Source of the DNA: Diogma glabrata
Taxonomy: Eukaryota > Arthropoda > Insecta > Diptera > Cylindrotomidae
NCBI GenBank assembly: GCA_963693315.1
Contig: OY856186.1
Span: forward strand, 232,398,392 to 232,462,391
Reading direction: 5' to 3'
DNA: 64,000 nucleotides
This document shows, piece by piece, positions 45,530 to 57,557 of this stretch; the first letter of the stretch is position 1, and each line of letters starts with the position of its first letter. The translations under genes and the position numbers were made by a program. The notes under the pieces were generated by a model. The model did not search any database. It worked only from the letters and a program-made list of their open reading frames with translations, and had not been told where the DNA came from.

Positions 45530-46210
45530 AGACGGTACGTTCTTAAGAAATTTTAAAAATCCTTTTTGCATTATCATCATACTTTTTTCAAAAACTAGAC
45601 ATTCTAATGCAGCTAAACTTCTGGATCTCATAACTAATACTAGAATACAGCTATCTGTAAAAGGATAACGAAGAATATGGATTTGTTGGGAACAATTGAG
45701 ATTTTAACGATGATTTTTTTTTAAATTCGAGTTGCTCACCGTTTTTGGATCATAACTCGCTTAGTTTTAATGGACACGAATTAAACTAGTACTTATTTTA
45801 AAGGTATTGCTAAGCATTATAAAAATATTTTAGAAGTTTTCTCCGAAAAATTCAACGCTTTCCATTTTTAACGTTGAATACTTCGAACCAAGTTGTTACA
45901 AAAATATAATTCTCTTCAATGAGCTATAACTTCCTTCGCTTTGGACTTACAAAACTCGTTTTAAACTAAACGTTTTAAACTTAATTTTTGTTTATTTCAG
46001 CTTTTTTGATAGAAAACTAAGTTTTTGAGTTACGTGTGAAAACCGTCATAAAACATGCTTATTTCAATGCTTATTTCAATTGCAAATAACTCGAAAAATA
46101 TCGATCCGTGGAAAAAACGTAACAGAATATTTTGACTTAAAATGTGTCTCTTTATCTACTATTTTCGGGGTTATTTTGAGTGAAAAAAATTCCACCCCCG
46201 AGAAGGGGTG
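45530..46210 (+). mobile_element. Non-coding arthropod-type repeat, left part (split)
   Basis: AT-rich blocks (CATAACTCGCTTAG, AACTTCCTTCGCTTTGGA, AACTCGAAAAATATCGATCC) ending CCACCCCCGAGAAGGGGTG at 46,210. It continues at 54,256 with GCATCTACCCCTAGGG and AAGCGCAAATCATCGC. The two parts join across the 8-kb insertion. No ORF. Confidence 0.6.
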
Positions 46211-47964
46211 CCCAAGTAACAATTTGAAGCTGTCACAACGTTGTGTCAGCTAAAATTTACAGGAATTTAGTTGTAATAACAAATTCAAAAAATACAAAAA
46301 ACGTTTTCACAACGTTTTGCTGATGTTGCGGCAGCTAAAATGGGGATCATATTTTGGTTGGCAGTACGTTGTAATAACGTCACACAGCGAATTTGCTATA
46401 ATTGTAAAACAGTTTTTAATATATCAATTTCGTTAGTTTAGCAATAACGCTTCACAAAAATTAAATGAGTTGTTTTTGCGATATCGCTGAGTTCAACGCA
46501 GAATAGTAAAATTAGGAAAAACGGAACCCATAACAATTAAGAAATTATTGTTGTAACTTAGCATTCATAAAAGTATAATAGTTGTTTAAGCGATTTTAGA
46601 TTGAAAAAAGAAAAATTAACCAGAAAATCTAAACTACTTTTTTGAAAACACAATTTATAAAAATAACAATTTCGTATATTTTTTCCCCCAATTTGATTAT
46701 AAAAATGATCTTGCATAACTTAATTACTTTGTTTTTTAATACTATATAATTTTTTTGATTGTATTCATAATGGATGGCTAAGTTATATGTTAAATAATTA
46801 TTGTTTTAGATTCTGCATGTTCCAAACGTAAAAACACTTGCAGAAATAAATTTATCGGGCAGTTTCTAAAGTTACCTCAGATAATTAATATGCGCCAACA
46901 AATTAATTGATATTTAATAAGTAAATAAAATTTAAAATTTGTCGTAAAATTTTTATTTGCAAAAAAAATTCATCAATTTGAAATGTATAATATAATATCT
47001 TTAAAAAAATTAATCAAACTACAAATTACAAGCGTTTATTTTCGTGTTTTCATTCAGAAAAACAATTTTTTTGGTATTATATCGCACCGTTTAATTTGGC
47101 AGCCATTTTCGTGCATAACAAATAGAATTAAAATATGTCTGCAATATGTATAACAGCTATGTAGATAAATTGATATCCTTTTTACTATATATACTAAAGT
47201 CAACATTTTTACAGCTAAAATGCTTTTTCTTTAGATGGGAAATAAGCAAATAAATGACATATTTGCCTTTAGTAATAAATATTGCGTAGTTAAAAGGAAA
47301 ATTGCATTCAAAACAGGGGCGTCAATTGGGTAGGGCTGGGGGGGGCATTGGCCCCCCCCAAGAATCTGATACTATCAATAATTCAATACATCGATTCAAT
47401 AAAACCATCCAATCGTGGTAGAACTATACACTATAAAAATTTCAATGCACGGTTATTTTGTAAATTCGTCTAATTTTTAGAAGATTTACTTAACTAATAT
47501 ACCAATTTTATCGTATACTATTAATTGAAATATATCTGATAATATAATTATTACGTTACATATTATTTTGGCCCGACTAAAGTACAGTTCACCGCAATAT
47601 TCAAACCGTTATCGTTCTTTGTATCAAGGACTAGAGCGCCGCTGATACGAAAGGCGGTCGTATTGCTTCTAATCTTCTGATGAAATCAGTTTTATAAACA
47701 AAACACGATCGTTCTTCCAAAAACGCCGTGGGTGCGTATTTTGACAAAATTATATCGTACTATAAGGTGCGCTGCATTACCGCTTTTAGAAGAACGATTG
47801 TGTTTTGTTTATAAGATATTCGTGTCTGAGCCAGAGGAAACAAAACATTTCATTAGTATAGGGCTCCTCGAGAGTTCATAGTGCAGTATTTAATATTCAA
47901 ATTTCAATTGTTATTGGCCATTGGTAATTTATATAAACTTAAAAGTAAGTACATGCAGGAGAAC

Positions 47965-48612
47965 ACAACCTAATTATTTTTTTTTAATAAAATGAGTTGT
48001 GTAGTAGGAATTACAATATGTGTCACAATAACACTTAAAAACCTTTTAAGACCAAGGTCCCACAACAACATACGTTCGAAGGTGTTGATGGACGTAAATC
48101 TTCCTTTTTTTTGTTTTTTTATATTTTTTGTTAAAGAATGGATAACTAAACAAAAAATCCTGTCACTGAGAAAATATGACATAGGCCAATATTTTATGAT
48201 AGAATAAAGAAAATAAAAGTAAATTAAAAAGTAAATAGCAAATTTTGACAAAAATTTTCTGAAACAAAACAAAAATGTAGTTGCCAATAATCCAGCCGGT
48301 TGCCTATTCCTTGATCCTGTGACGCACCATCTTTCTTAATGATTAAAGCCCACACATAGTTATATGAAGGCTCGTTTCTTCAAGGAAGCAATAGCGTCTC
48401 ATCATCAAGGATTATTTCACAGCTAAGATTTAGGGTGCTACCGTTGACTGAATACAGTTCATTCGCCAAAACCCCTAAGATGTCACCTTGGCTTGTGATA
48501 TCTCACTACTATTGCCAGTGGTATGTGATATCTCACGTTAACTCATATGTCAATAGCTGGGACTGGAGTACGCGGGGTTGTCACACCCGTAGATCAAAAA
48601 TAAAACAAAAAT
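47965..48612 (+). mobile_element. TIR repeat family A, copy 3
   Basis: Starts near TTTTTTAATAAAATGAGTTG and ends GGGGTTGTCACACCCGTAGA. It includes TGATCCTGTGACGCACCA, AAAGCCCACACA and two GTGATATCTCAC palindromes about 37 bases apart. Matches copies 1 and 2 in reverse. Non-coding. Confidence 0.6.
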
Positions 48613-50469
48613 TTTAAAACAATAAAAACTGATCCCTCCATGCCCCACTTATTTTGAGAACCCTGACTGTTTGGCCCTGTTTTTTATCAATATCATATTG
48701 TACAAACTTTACAACTTTTTTAAAAACAATAAATTAAAAACAATTCTAAATGTAAAATCCTATAACATATTTAAAGTTTTCTTGATAGTTGTGCTAATTT
48801 TTACAAAATGAATGCAAATAATTACGGGAGTAATTTAAATTTTTTGTGTTATTTCCAGTGATTTTATAATAGTGAATGTTTTATAATGGACAAGCAACAT
48901 TTTCTAACGATACGAACAAATTAAGTTATGTAAATATTTTCAAAATATGTTATGAAAACTTGCTGACAAATTCTTTTTGCTATATGGACTATAATTTTTA
49001 ATTCATAAAATAGCAAAAATTATATGTTTGGTTGGTCATAATAAAATCTAAAACGTATCCTAAACGTCAATCTTTGTTCATTTTTTTTATACAGTCACAA
49101 GGAGGGAGAAACTATTATTTTTTTGTGATAGGTTTTTCTTATAGATTTAAAAGAAGCTCGCAATAATTGTACAATTTTGAATCAAATGAAAAATTTACGC
49201 ACATTTATGGGTAGTAAACTGTCCAGACGTCCCACGCTGCGCGGAAATGTCCCACATTTCGTTGCGTTGCCCCACGCAGAAATTTGTCCCACGAAGCGTC
49301 CCACGAAACAAATATTTCCCCCACGTTTGCATTATCAAAATAATCAAAAAACCTTATATCTACCTACGTACAGTTTGCGCAATATCTTAGTCAAAGCAAT
49401 GGCTTCACAGTTTTTTCTTGCAGTTTGTATGATGTTATGTATATGTTAATTTAACTATATTGAGAGAACAAACCAGTGCAATATTTTTTTTACTAAAGAG
49501 TGTTTTAACTATAATTTTCATAGAAATACTAAGCTCAGTTTTTTTCACTTCAATAATTTACATTTTATTTTGCAAATATATTTTGATGTCTAACACATTT
49601 ACCTCAGCGAAAAGGTTTCTTTGTTTATAGAAACATCTCCCCGGTGTATATACGAGAGATCGAAAGTATATTATTAAAAATAAAATACAAAATATTTTAC
49701 TTAAAAAGACGCAGTTTCCGTATAAATTCATAAACATTCAAATTTTCAAACCAGAGTTTACAATTTTACTTTATTCGAGCACTCATTTCAATTCTTTGAA
49801 ATAATATTCAAAAATTAAAATGTTCATAATTGGAATATCGTTCTTACTCGTAAGAGTAAAATTTTTGTTTTTTCGATTTTACTCCTTTGGAGCAGATTAC
49901 ATTTTCCTGTTCTTTCATTCGATTTGCAAAAGAACAAAATTAGTCATCCTTTATATTCATTTTTCTAACAATACATGAATAATTGAACGAATCATTCGAA
50001 GCATTTTACGTTGGAAAGCATCAAATTTGAAGCAAAAATAAAAGTTTTGAGTATTTGAAAGAAAATATTTATTTCAATTTAGTAGCAAGAATGCTATTTT
50101 ACTATTTTCACTCCTCTGTGTGGGAGTGTTATATTTTTTTTAAGCTACGCACTCTGAAAGAACAAAGTAAAAGAGTGATATAAGTAGCGTTTCAAACTCT
50201 GTTTAAAACACACTTTAACTATGTAGCTTAAAAGTAAAATTATTACTTTCTAATTTCTAATTTTTTTTCTCAATAAAGAAATCAAAATATAACGACGCAA
50301 AAGTTTATTGTATTACCAGTCGGAGTGAATTTGCAAATTAACAGTGAACATTATGATATTAAAAGACATAGATACAGATAAACATAAAAAAGCGTTGCTA
50401 TAAGCCGCCAGCTCCAGTAGCTTAAACAAGTTTTGTTGTTATTTTGTTTTCTTGTTGTTATTTAACATT
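48613..50469. other. hAT interior, largely unrecognised
   Basis: No ORF recognised by motif; probably the decayed 5' part of the hAT plus other insertions. A GTCCCAC-rich cluster lies at 49,224-49,303. AT-rich simple stretches elsewhere. Confidence 0.45.
49224..49303. repeat. GTCCCAC-rich cluster
   Basis: Four GTCCCAC and one GCCCCAC motif within about 80 bases, interspersed with GCG, GAAAT and CGAA triplets, in otherwise AT-rich DNA. Function unknown. Confidence 0.6.
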
Positions 50470-51470
50470 GGCAAAAAGCTAGTTGCAATTTGCGCTGATA
50501 ACACGAACACCAATTTTAGTGGTGTCACGTCAAGGGGTGAAAATTTAAAAGCAAGCTAAACTCGAATTTGAACCAGAATGTATTGGGTATTGGATTCGCA
50601 GCCCGTATTCTAAATAATGCAATAAGAAGTGCTGCGGATTTAAATGGCAGGGTTAAAAAAATTTGGATATTTTACTGTCTTTACTGGTTTAAGTTGAAGG
50701 AGGTCTGCGGCAAAAGTAATGTCAAACATAACCAACTTATTGGATACAGTGAAACTTGCTGGCTGGCGGTAATGCCAGCACTAGAAAGAATTTTGAAAAT
50801 GTACGAACCACTGTAAGCACATTTCCTAACGGTTGAAAAATGTCCAATTAAAATAAAAGAATTTTTTGTAGAATTAAATAGTAAACAAATAGTAAAGGAA
50901 AGCATTAAATAGTAAATTTATGCACAATCTAGTTAGCACGTTTTCACCGTCCCACTTTCTCGCAATAGAAATTCTAATTAGTTAGTATTTGGAAGAATGT
51001 TTGCATTTTGTCTCACATTTTAACGATTTGGCTCTGGTCAGTTTAGGAAAGACATAACTCTTTCTATCTGAGACAAATAAAGGAAAACAAACAAACCAAC
51101 AAAAAAACGATTCGACATAAGAGGAGTCACGTAGGGATTGCAATCCCGTGGTGTTTTATGGATCCTGGGACTACGTGACCCATAAATTTTAAATCCCGGG
51201 ATGCCTGGGATCGTATAGAAAAACCATCCTTTTTTCTATGCTGCACGATCTGCTGTCGTTTACAAATTCACTCGCTGAACAGTTACAAAGCAAAGATATA
51301 ATAATTTCTAGCACAAGCGCTTTAATTAAAACTACTTTCTTGATGCTTAAACAATGCAGAGATGGTAATAAATTTAAAATTATTTTTAACAAATGAAGGG
51401 ATTTTGCAGAACTTTGCGGCATTCGCTTCAATGAAACAACACCAGAAGACAAAGATCTAGCAGAGTAACC
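50470..51470 (+). pseudogene. hAT transposase remnant (ZMYM1/ZNF862-like type)
   Basis: Fragments in order: KKLVAICADNTNTNFSGV with GENLKA (CADNT holds a catalytic Asp region), QNVLGIGFAARILNNAIRSA (near 50,574), QLIGYSETCWLAVMPALERI and LKMYEPL (Trp in the CHxxW region), FLTVEKCPIKIKEFF, and after about 270 unrecognised bases LLSFTNSLAEQLQSKDIIIS, LMLKQCRDG and FAELCGIRFNE (near 51,240-51,450). Stops and shifts separate them. The same layout occurs in insect hAT transposases related to vertebrate ZMYM1 and ZNF862. The C-terminal dimerisation segment is missing. Confidence 0.72.
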
Positions 51471-52242
51471 AAGGTAGCTAAAAAGCATTTTATTTTTATT
51501 TCTTAGTCCATGCATTTAAATGCTTTTAATATATGTGTGTATAAAAATGTGTATGTTATGTTTTACGAAAAAAATCTTTTTATGTCATTTAAATTCTCGC
51601 CCCCCCCCCAAGATTTTGGTGAAATGACGCCACTGATTCAAAATATTAATACCATAACGGGATATTATCATTTCTGAAAACTACTTACCGTTAATAACAT
51701 TTTAGAAAATAAGTAATATTCATTGCCCTTAATAACTATAATGCTTTGTCTAGAGGCCTATCGTTGTCCTCCTAATAACCAAAATTGTTATATGTTAAGC
51801 ATTTTCACGGATTGCTTTAAGGTAAACAATCTTTCGTTGAGGTGGCCTTTGTAGTTTTGTGGTAAGTAGTTTTGCTTTGTGTGAAAGAAAATGTGAAAAA
51901 AGAGGATTTATTTCTACAGAGAACTTAAAATCAGAATGCAAGTCTGTTGGCTAGTCATGAGACATTCTCAACCAATGAACTCATAATATGAATTTGTCAA
52001 GAAAATATATTTTCATTTGTTTGAAATAAATAATTGTTTTTAATTTTTTACAGCAACATTCAATGGTATGCGTTATTGAATAGAGGATATTTAAATAGTA
52101 TGATTTATAAAGTGTGAAGCAATGGAATGAAAACAAATAAATTTCGTTTTGTAGGGCAAATATACAAATTTTGCTGTAACTCTGTAATTTCTGTAATTTT
52201 GCTCTAATTGCCATTTTCTTTTCAAGTGGTGTAACTGAACGG

Positions 52243-53330
52243 TTAATGCCCAATGGCAAAGTGCATTTTATTAAATATGGTGATACTTCCTAAATGCGTC
52301 GATGATCCCATCGTGAAAAATGAAACCCCATTTTCTTTTCTTGACCAATAAAACAAAGTTTTTTTCATAATACCAAGATGCTGCTGATGAAGCATATCAC
52401 ATACGATAACATAATCTACCATATTAATAGGAAGGCAGAGAAGTGCTGAATTGAATTTGTGATGCTGTTTGTCTAGTTGCTGGCGAAAGGAATATTCAGT
52501 TCGTTTAGGCATATAAGGCATTATCATGCTCTCCGATGACATGGCAGTTAAGACATCCATGATAAGTGTTGAAGTTTACTGTAACTAGAGCAAGACTCAG
52601 ACAAAGCTAATTGAGCTTTCGAAATTTTGGTTTCATTTTGTTTTCGATTAGTATCTTTACCTTTGATTATACTACCAGCTGCGGCATCACAAATTAAGCA
52701 ACGGATTTTAATATCTATTTTGCTATTATTTATTACCATACCGTTTTGCAAGATCGTTTACAAATCATCTACAAAGCCTTTCAAATAGTTGTTTACCGAA
52801 GAAGGTTTACTATTACCACAGTAAATCCCTACAACCATCGGTACAAAATCGTCGATCTCGCATGTATTACGAAGTGAACGGGAAAAAATTGAGTTTTTGA
52901 GCTTTTATAAATAAAAACTCCCATCAATATTTATACTTAGACTGATGGAAATTGAACTATCTAAGGATTTGAAATAAGATTCTAAGCAACATTTAACACC
53001 TCGATTCCAATACAAACCACCAGCCAATGGTACTATACTTGCAATCTTGTGGTGTATTAAACAAGGTGCTAGCATCACATTGTAGTGGTTGCAATTTATT
53101 TTGTTTAAGGCATTGGTTATAAATCGTTAAGTTCCTTTAAAGCAGTTTGTGCAATAATAAACGATACTGCCTATATTTTTATCTTATCGAGAAAGTCTTA
53201 TGTATTCTCTTCTTCTTCGTTATCATTAAGGAAATATCCGAATTTTTCATTTTGATCATATATGGAGGTTACAGATGTTAAAAGTTTTAGTATTTGAAGT
53301 AGAGATGTTTTGAAAAAGACATAATTTCTC
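52243..53330 (-). pseudogene. Tnp2-like transposase remnant of the 8-kb element
   Basis: Minus-strand fragments: SYFKSLDSSISISLSINIDG (near 52,960), VPMVVGIYCGNSKPSSVNNY (near 52,830), KIDIKIRCLICDAAAGSIIK (near 52,700), then QLDKQHHKFNSALLCLPINM and HLGIMKKTLFYW (about 52,350-52,470). This order (NIDG, IYCGxxKP, IRCxxCDAxA, H-x-LGxMK) matches a family in insects and cnidarians annotated as transposase-domain proteins, similar in layout to Tnp2 of EnSpm/CACTA elements. Many stops. The Asp of NIDG and of CDA may belong to the catalytic set (inference). It is the only coding trace assignable to the surrounding CCCAAGTAACA element. Confidence 0.6.
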
Positions 53331-54255
53331 TCTTTTAAATCAGTATCACAATTTTTATTGGAAACTTAATTGTTCTCATCTATAAAAGAGAATAAAATAA
53401 TACTCGTTATCAAATTAAATAGACATTTTTGAAAAAAAACTTACTTATGTTTACATACTTTGTTGCTTGTAGTTGTTGTGATACAACAATAAAAGTGATC
53501 AAAAGAAATCACTTTTATTTTTCTAACAGTGAAATTGGCACATGTCAATCGTTTAACGTTAATACACAAATTTGCGTAATTAATTAAGGTTCCATTTTCG
53601 GCTGTTTAGTATTGATCTCGGACTTTCTATGAAATGTAGAACTGTGTGTATATTTCTTTAATGATTTAAAATAATGGTTATATTTTTATTTTCCATTATA
53701 TAAAATAATATCGAGTGCACTGTTACAGCCGACCGAGTAAAACCAAATAATTTTTTTATGGTTTGAAAAATATACATGACGTATGCTCATAGCATGAAAT
53801 TAATTGACAATATGAGTGCACAGCGAATTTGCTTTACAGAAAGCTCAAACTCAACAATATATGAATACAATATAATATAATTATATTGTATTCATCTTTT
53901 TCAGCTATCTTGTTATTAAAAGAACTAAACTGATTAATTGGGATTTGACTTTGAAATTATACAAAAACGATAATAAAACGTTTTGACTTTAACGCATAAA
54001 TACTTGACTATAGTAGCAAAATTGCTTTCCACATAACAATTTTGATTTTACGAAAATAATGATATTACTGCTATGAACACATATTACCTATATAAGGGAA
54101 TTAGCTGTTTTGTTTACTGTCACAACGTTTCCAAAACTAATGATTTAGCTATTTAACTTTTATAACTATTTCGTATAGTTTTTCGGATTTCGAGACGTTG
54201 TCACAGCATAGCTTTAGCTGTGAATGACAATTTACCGAGTCAATTGTTACTTGGG

Positions 54256-54700
54256 TGGCATCTACCCCTAGGGAAAAAGCGCAAATCATCGCAATGTCAC
54301 GTTTGATTTTTGAGTCATCCCTTAACTATTCAGCAAATTTCAAGTTAATCAGTCAAGGTTTAAAGAATTCAGACCCGAAAACGTTTGGTTACTGCACTAA
54401 ATACAAAACTTTAATTTTCGATATACAATATTTCAAAAATAGAGCAAGGTCACATTCTCTTCTTAGAAAAATGGTCAACATGGGGGAATACTCTAATATT
54501 TTCTCGAGATTTCTAAAAAGTGGCCTAGAATAATCGAGATTATGGAGAATCTTATATAAGGAGGATTCCCTGCAAAATTAGATAGTTTTATTTTACACCT
54601 GCGATAGCAAAGTGAAATTAAATGTAAAGTTGAGATATTAGAAATAATTTTAGTGGAATGTAAATTAATTGTAAACGAAACTTTGTATCGTGTATACAAA
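54256..54700 (+). mobile_element. Non-coding arthropod-type repeat, right part
   Basis: Continuation of 45,530-46,210 after the insertion. A 92-codon plus frame at 54,255-54,533 starts at a non-ATG codon and shows no motif, so it is not called as a gene. Confidence 0.5.
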
Positions 54701-54856
54701 ACCATGTAAATAGAAGAAGTAATATTTAAATTGGTAAATAAAGTTTTAAATGTTAGTCAGTAGAAATATTTTGTGTATTATTTCGAACGTGAAAATTTCT
54801 TCAATCAACCGTTGGAGTTTCTGAAGCTGTTGAAAGAATATTCTAGTTAGGAATAT

Positions 54857-55026
54857 TGTTTGCTGTATTGTTTCCTGTTGTTGTGGAACAATTAAGGAAT
54901 TGAACACTTAATAAAACCTGGTGTTTTTGCTTACTAATCAGTGATCGAATCCAGAAAGAGATTGGGAATTGCGTTTATCGAATTGAGAGTAAGGCCAATT
55001 CGAAGTAAGGTTAGAAAAACGTAACA
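54857..55026 (+). repeat. Solo LTR of the gypsy-like element
   Basis: About 170 bases, TGTTTGC...GTAACA, flanked by ATAT on both sides (54,853-54,856; 55,027-55,030). Matches the LTR at 22,955-23,124. No internal region follows and no primer site is attached, so this is a solo LTR left by LTR-LTR recombination. Confidence 0.72.
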
Positions 55027-55030
55027 ATAT

Positions 55031-55587
55031 GATTTATTTTTATTTTTCAAACAGCGATTTCAAAAGTACCATCTTTTCTTTAATTTTTTTAAGATTTAAG
55101 ATTTATTATTTACCTTTACATACTAAAATTACAGACACGTGTTTTGTTTTGTGGACGAGAATGTTTAGCAAATTTTATAATTTAATAATTGAAGCAGGAG
55201 TTATTTACTGATATTTACCGTCATGTCTTAACTACAGCAGTGCTTCTGCTAGAATGCTTGAAATGAGCATGATGGTCAATGTAATATAATACGAAAACCA
55301 CATCTATTATTTAAAAAAAAATTGAAAATTTGAAATTGTATTAAAAGTCAACAGAAATATTTAATACTTATTTTATGATTTTTCTTTTATTGCAATTGAA
55401 GGGATAATTCACCATCTGTATGCCAAACTTTGGAAAAATCCGAGTATAAATGTTCAAATTGATTTGTCTCGCCAACAAAACAAAACGCCTATCTTGATTC
55501 ATGTCTTGGTTCTTGATTCGATTTTTATCTATCAGTTACTACTAGAATAACTAGATGACAAATAACTATATTAATTAATATCTGCAC
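55031..55587. other. AT-rich stretch before Harbinger
   Basis: No gene recognised. A 60-codon frame at 55,029-55,211 is hydrophobic and motif-free. Confidence 0.5.
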
Positions 55588-56001
55588 GTCTATTCCGGCA
55601 TTTCCCTGGGAATTGGGAATTGGGAAAAATATGCAATAAATGAAATGAAAAAAAAATTCCTGAAAAATTGTTCTCAATTCACAAAAAGTCTACATTCTAC
55701 ATATTTAGGAATGATTTTTAGTGAAATTAGCGTGTGGCTAGTATTACTACTAAATAATAACGAAACCATAGTACACCATGCTTTCATTCTTTAAATGTAA
55801 ACAAAACTTTTAAAGTTTATATCCAATATTGTCAATTGTATAACTTTATTAGTTGGATAATTAGAAATTAAACTACTTAATTGTTCATTAAATTAAACAA
55901 ATCAATTATTTAATAATAAATTAAATAAGCTTAAAATATAAATATATTGAATATAAAAATCAAATTATTTTGAGCTCCACTATTTGGTTGTGCAAATTAA
56001 A

Positions 56002-57471
56002 ATGTTACGTCGCCCTATAGTAATGGAAATTTTGGAGCAAGAAAATGAAGAAAAAAGACGTAATCTAAGAATTACGAGAAAACGTTTGCGCGATTTGCAT
56101 GATCCTTTTGACATTTATGATGTTGAATTCATTCAACAATATAGAATGCCGAAACATCTTGCTATAATTTTGTTAGAAAAAATAGCTCCTTTTATGATCG
56201 AAACCAGTATTTCGAAACCAAATAGAATGTTGCTGAGCATTGCGTTTTTAGCTGAAGGTTACATATAAGATATTAAAAGTAATTACTGTTTATTTAATAT
56301 AAAAATTATATCTTTAGGAACATTTCAAAAGAAAATAGGTGTAAATTACCTACACTGTGTATCACAATCTGTCGTTTCAAGGACAATTACAGAGTTTTGT
56401 GAAATTGTCAATTCAGAATTAATGCCCGAACTGATCAGGTTTCCACGAACGATGTCAGAAATGACAGAGATTAAAATAGGGTGAACTTGTGAATTTTTAC
56501 AAAAAAGCATTTATTAATTAATCTTCAACTATTTATAGTTTTTTTGAGAAGTTCGGCTTTCCAGGAGTTATTGGTTGTGTAGATGGAACTCATGTCTCAA
56601 TGTTTCGACCTAATAAAGAGATTGAACATGTTTATTTAAATCACCACCAAATATCATTAAAAAAAACGTTCAGTTGGTATGTGTTTTCAAATATAAAATA
56701 AATTATAAACTAATGATTAATCTTGAATGCAGATTTGTGATTCCAATTTAGTAATTTTAAATATAAACGCAAGATATGGTGGGTCAAATCATGAAGCAAG
56801 TATTTGGCGAAAGTCGATAGTCAAAGGATTTCTTTACAATAAATATCAAGCAAATGAAATACAAAACACATATATTCTTGGTAAATATTTCAATAATTTA
56901 TTGAATAATGTAAGGATACTTAAAATTAATATCTAATAATTGATTTCTAATAATAACAATCCATTAATTATTATATATTGTGTTCAGTTATATATTTTTT
57001 AATTATTCGATTAAATATTCTTCCGAAAAAAGTTGTTCTTCTTCTACCTCAAAACGACTTGTTGATCTGAGAATATAGAGAAAATAGTATTATTTATTAT
57101 TATACAATATTTATTTTTAAGGTGATAGAGGCTATCCCTTAGAACCGTGGCTTATGACTCCAATTTTACATCCAACAAGTACATTGGAAGAAAGATATAA
57201 TGTTGTTCATAGGAAAACCCGAAATTGTATTGAAAGATTAAATGGGGTATTTAAATCAAGATTTAGGTGCATTGGGAAAGATCGCTGTCTTAAATATTCA
57301 CCTCAAAAGATGGGAGCAATAACAAATACTTGCGCAACACTGCATAACTTTTTAAAAAAACAAAACTATGCTGATGAATTTGATGATGAAACTGATGAAC
57401 CTTATGAAGTTGTACCACAAGGAAAACTTGATCAAATAATGGATAATGACGATGACGAAGTTGTCGATTAA
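56002..57471 (+). pseudogene. HARBI1-like: HARBI1-type transposase, five exons, one frameshift
   Basis: Exons 56,002-56,257; 56,318-56,480; 56,539-56,676; 56,733-56,880; 57,122-57,471, all with GT-AG introns, giving about 351 codons, the usual family length. Motifs in order: NPF-type DPFDIYDVEFIQQYRM, LAEG-TFQKKIG across the first splice, SQSVVSRTITEF (helix-turn-helix), GCVDGTHVSMF (first Asp), ICDSNLVILNINARYGGSNH, LG-DRGYPLEPW (second Asp), and CIERLNGVFKSRFRCIG (Glu). So the DDE triad is complete. The only defect is in exon 3, where an A8 run at 56,659-56,666 puts the end of the exon out of frame; a one-base change would restore it, so a sequencing or assembly error is possible. An acidic tail (DNDDDEVVD) ends the protein. 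It cuts and pastes the element with the Myb partner. Confidence 0.85.
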
Positions 57472-57557
57472 AATGACAACAACTTGTTGTTAATTGGGCG
57501 ACAAATTCGCCAGTCAATTTGTAATGAATATTTTAATTAATTTTAAATAAACAATAG

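Larger units (their letters stand above)
47314..51635 (+). mobile_element. hAT transposon with perfect 8-bp TSD
   Basis: CAGGGGCGTCAATT at 47,314 faces AAATGACGCCACTG at 51,622-51,635. ATTCAAAA flanks both sides exactly (47,306-47,313; 51,636-51,643). Just inside both ends are G-runs and C-runs, usual for this hAT type. The plus strand holds a decayed transposase (50,470-51,470), and a family A repeat lies at 47,965-48,612. Confidence 0.88.
46211..54255. mobile_element. ~8-kb TIR DNA transposon (2-bp TG duplication), with nested hAT
   Basis: Ends CCCAAGTAACAATT (46,211) and AATTGTTACTTGGG (to 54,255). TG occurs on both outer sides (46,209-46,210 and 54,256-54,257); removing the element and one TG restores a continuous flanking repeat. 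Subterminal sequences carry repeated GTGTCAGCTAAA, GCTGTGACAACG-like and AGCGAATTTGCT motifs near both ends. A transposase remnant lies on the minus strand (52,243-53,330), and a hAT of 4.3 kb is inserted at 47,314. Without it the element is about 3.7 kb. The architecture suggests an EnSpm/CACTA-like element, but the ends are not CACTA. Confidence 0.7.

Noticed and set aside
49177..49449. 90-codon plus frame over the GTCCCAC cluster
   Set aside because: Non-ATG start, Pro/Arg-rich because of the repeated motif, no known domain.
54255..54533. 92-codon plus frame
   Set aside because: Lies in a non-coding repeat that continues from 46.2 kb; no motif, non-ATG start.
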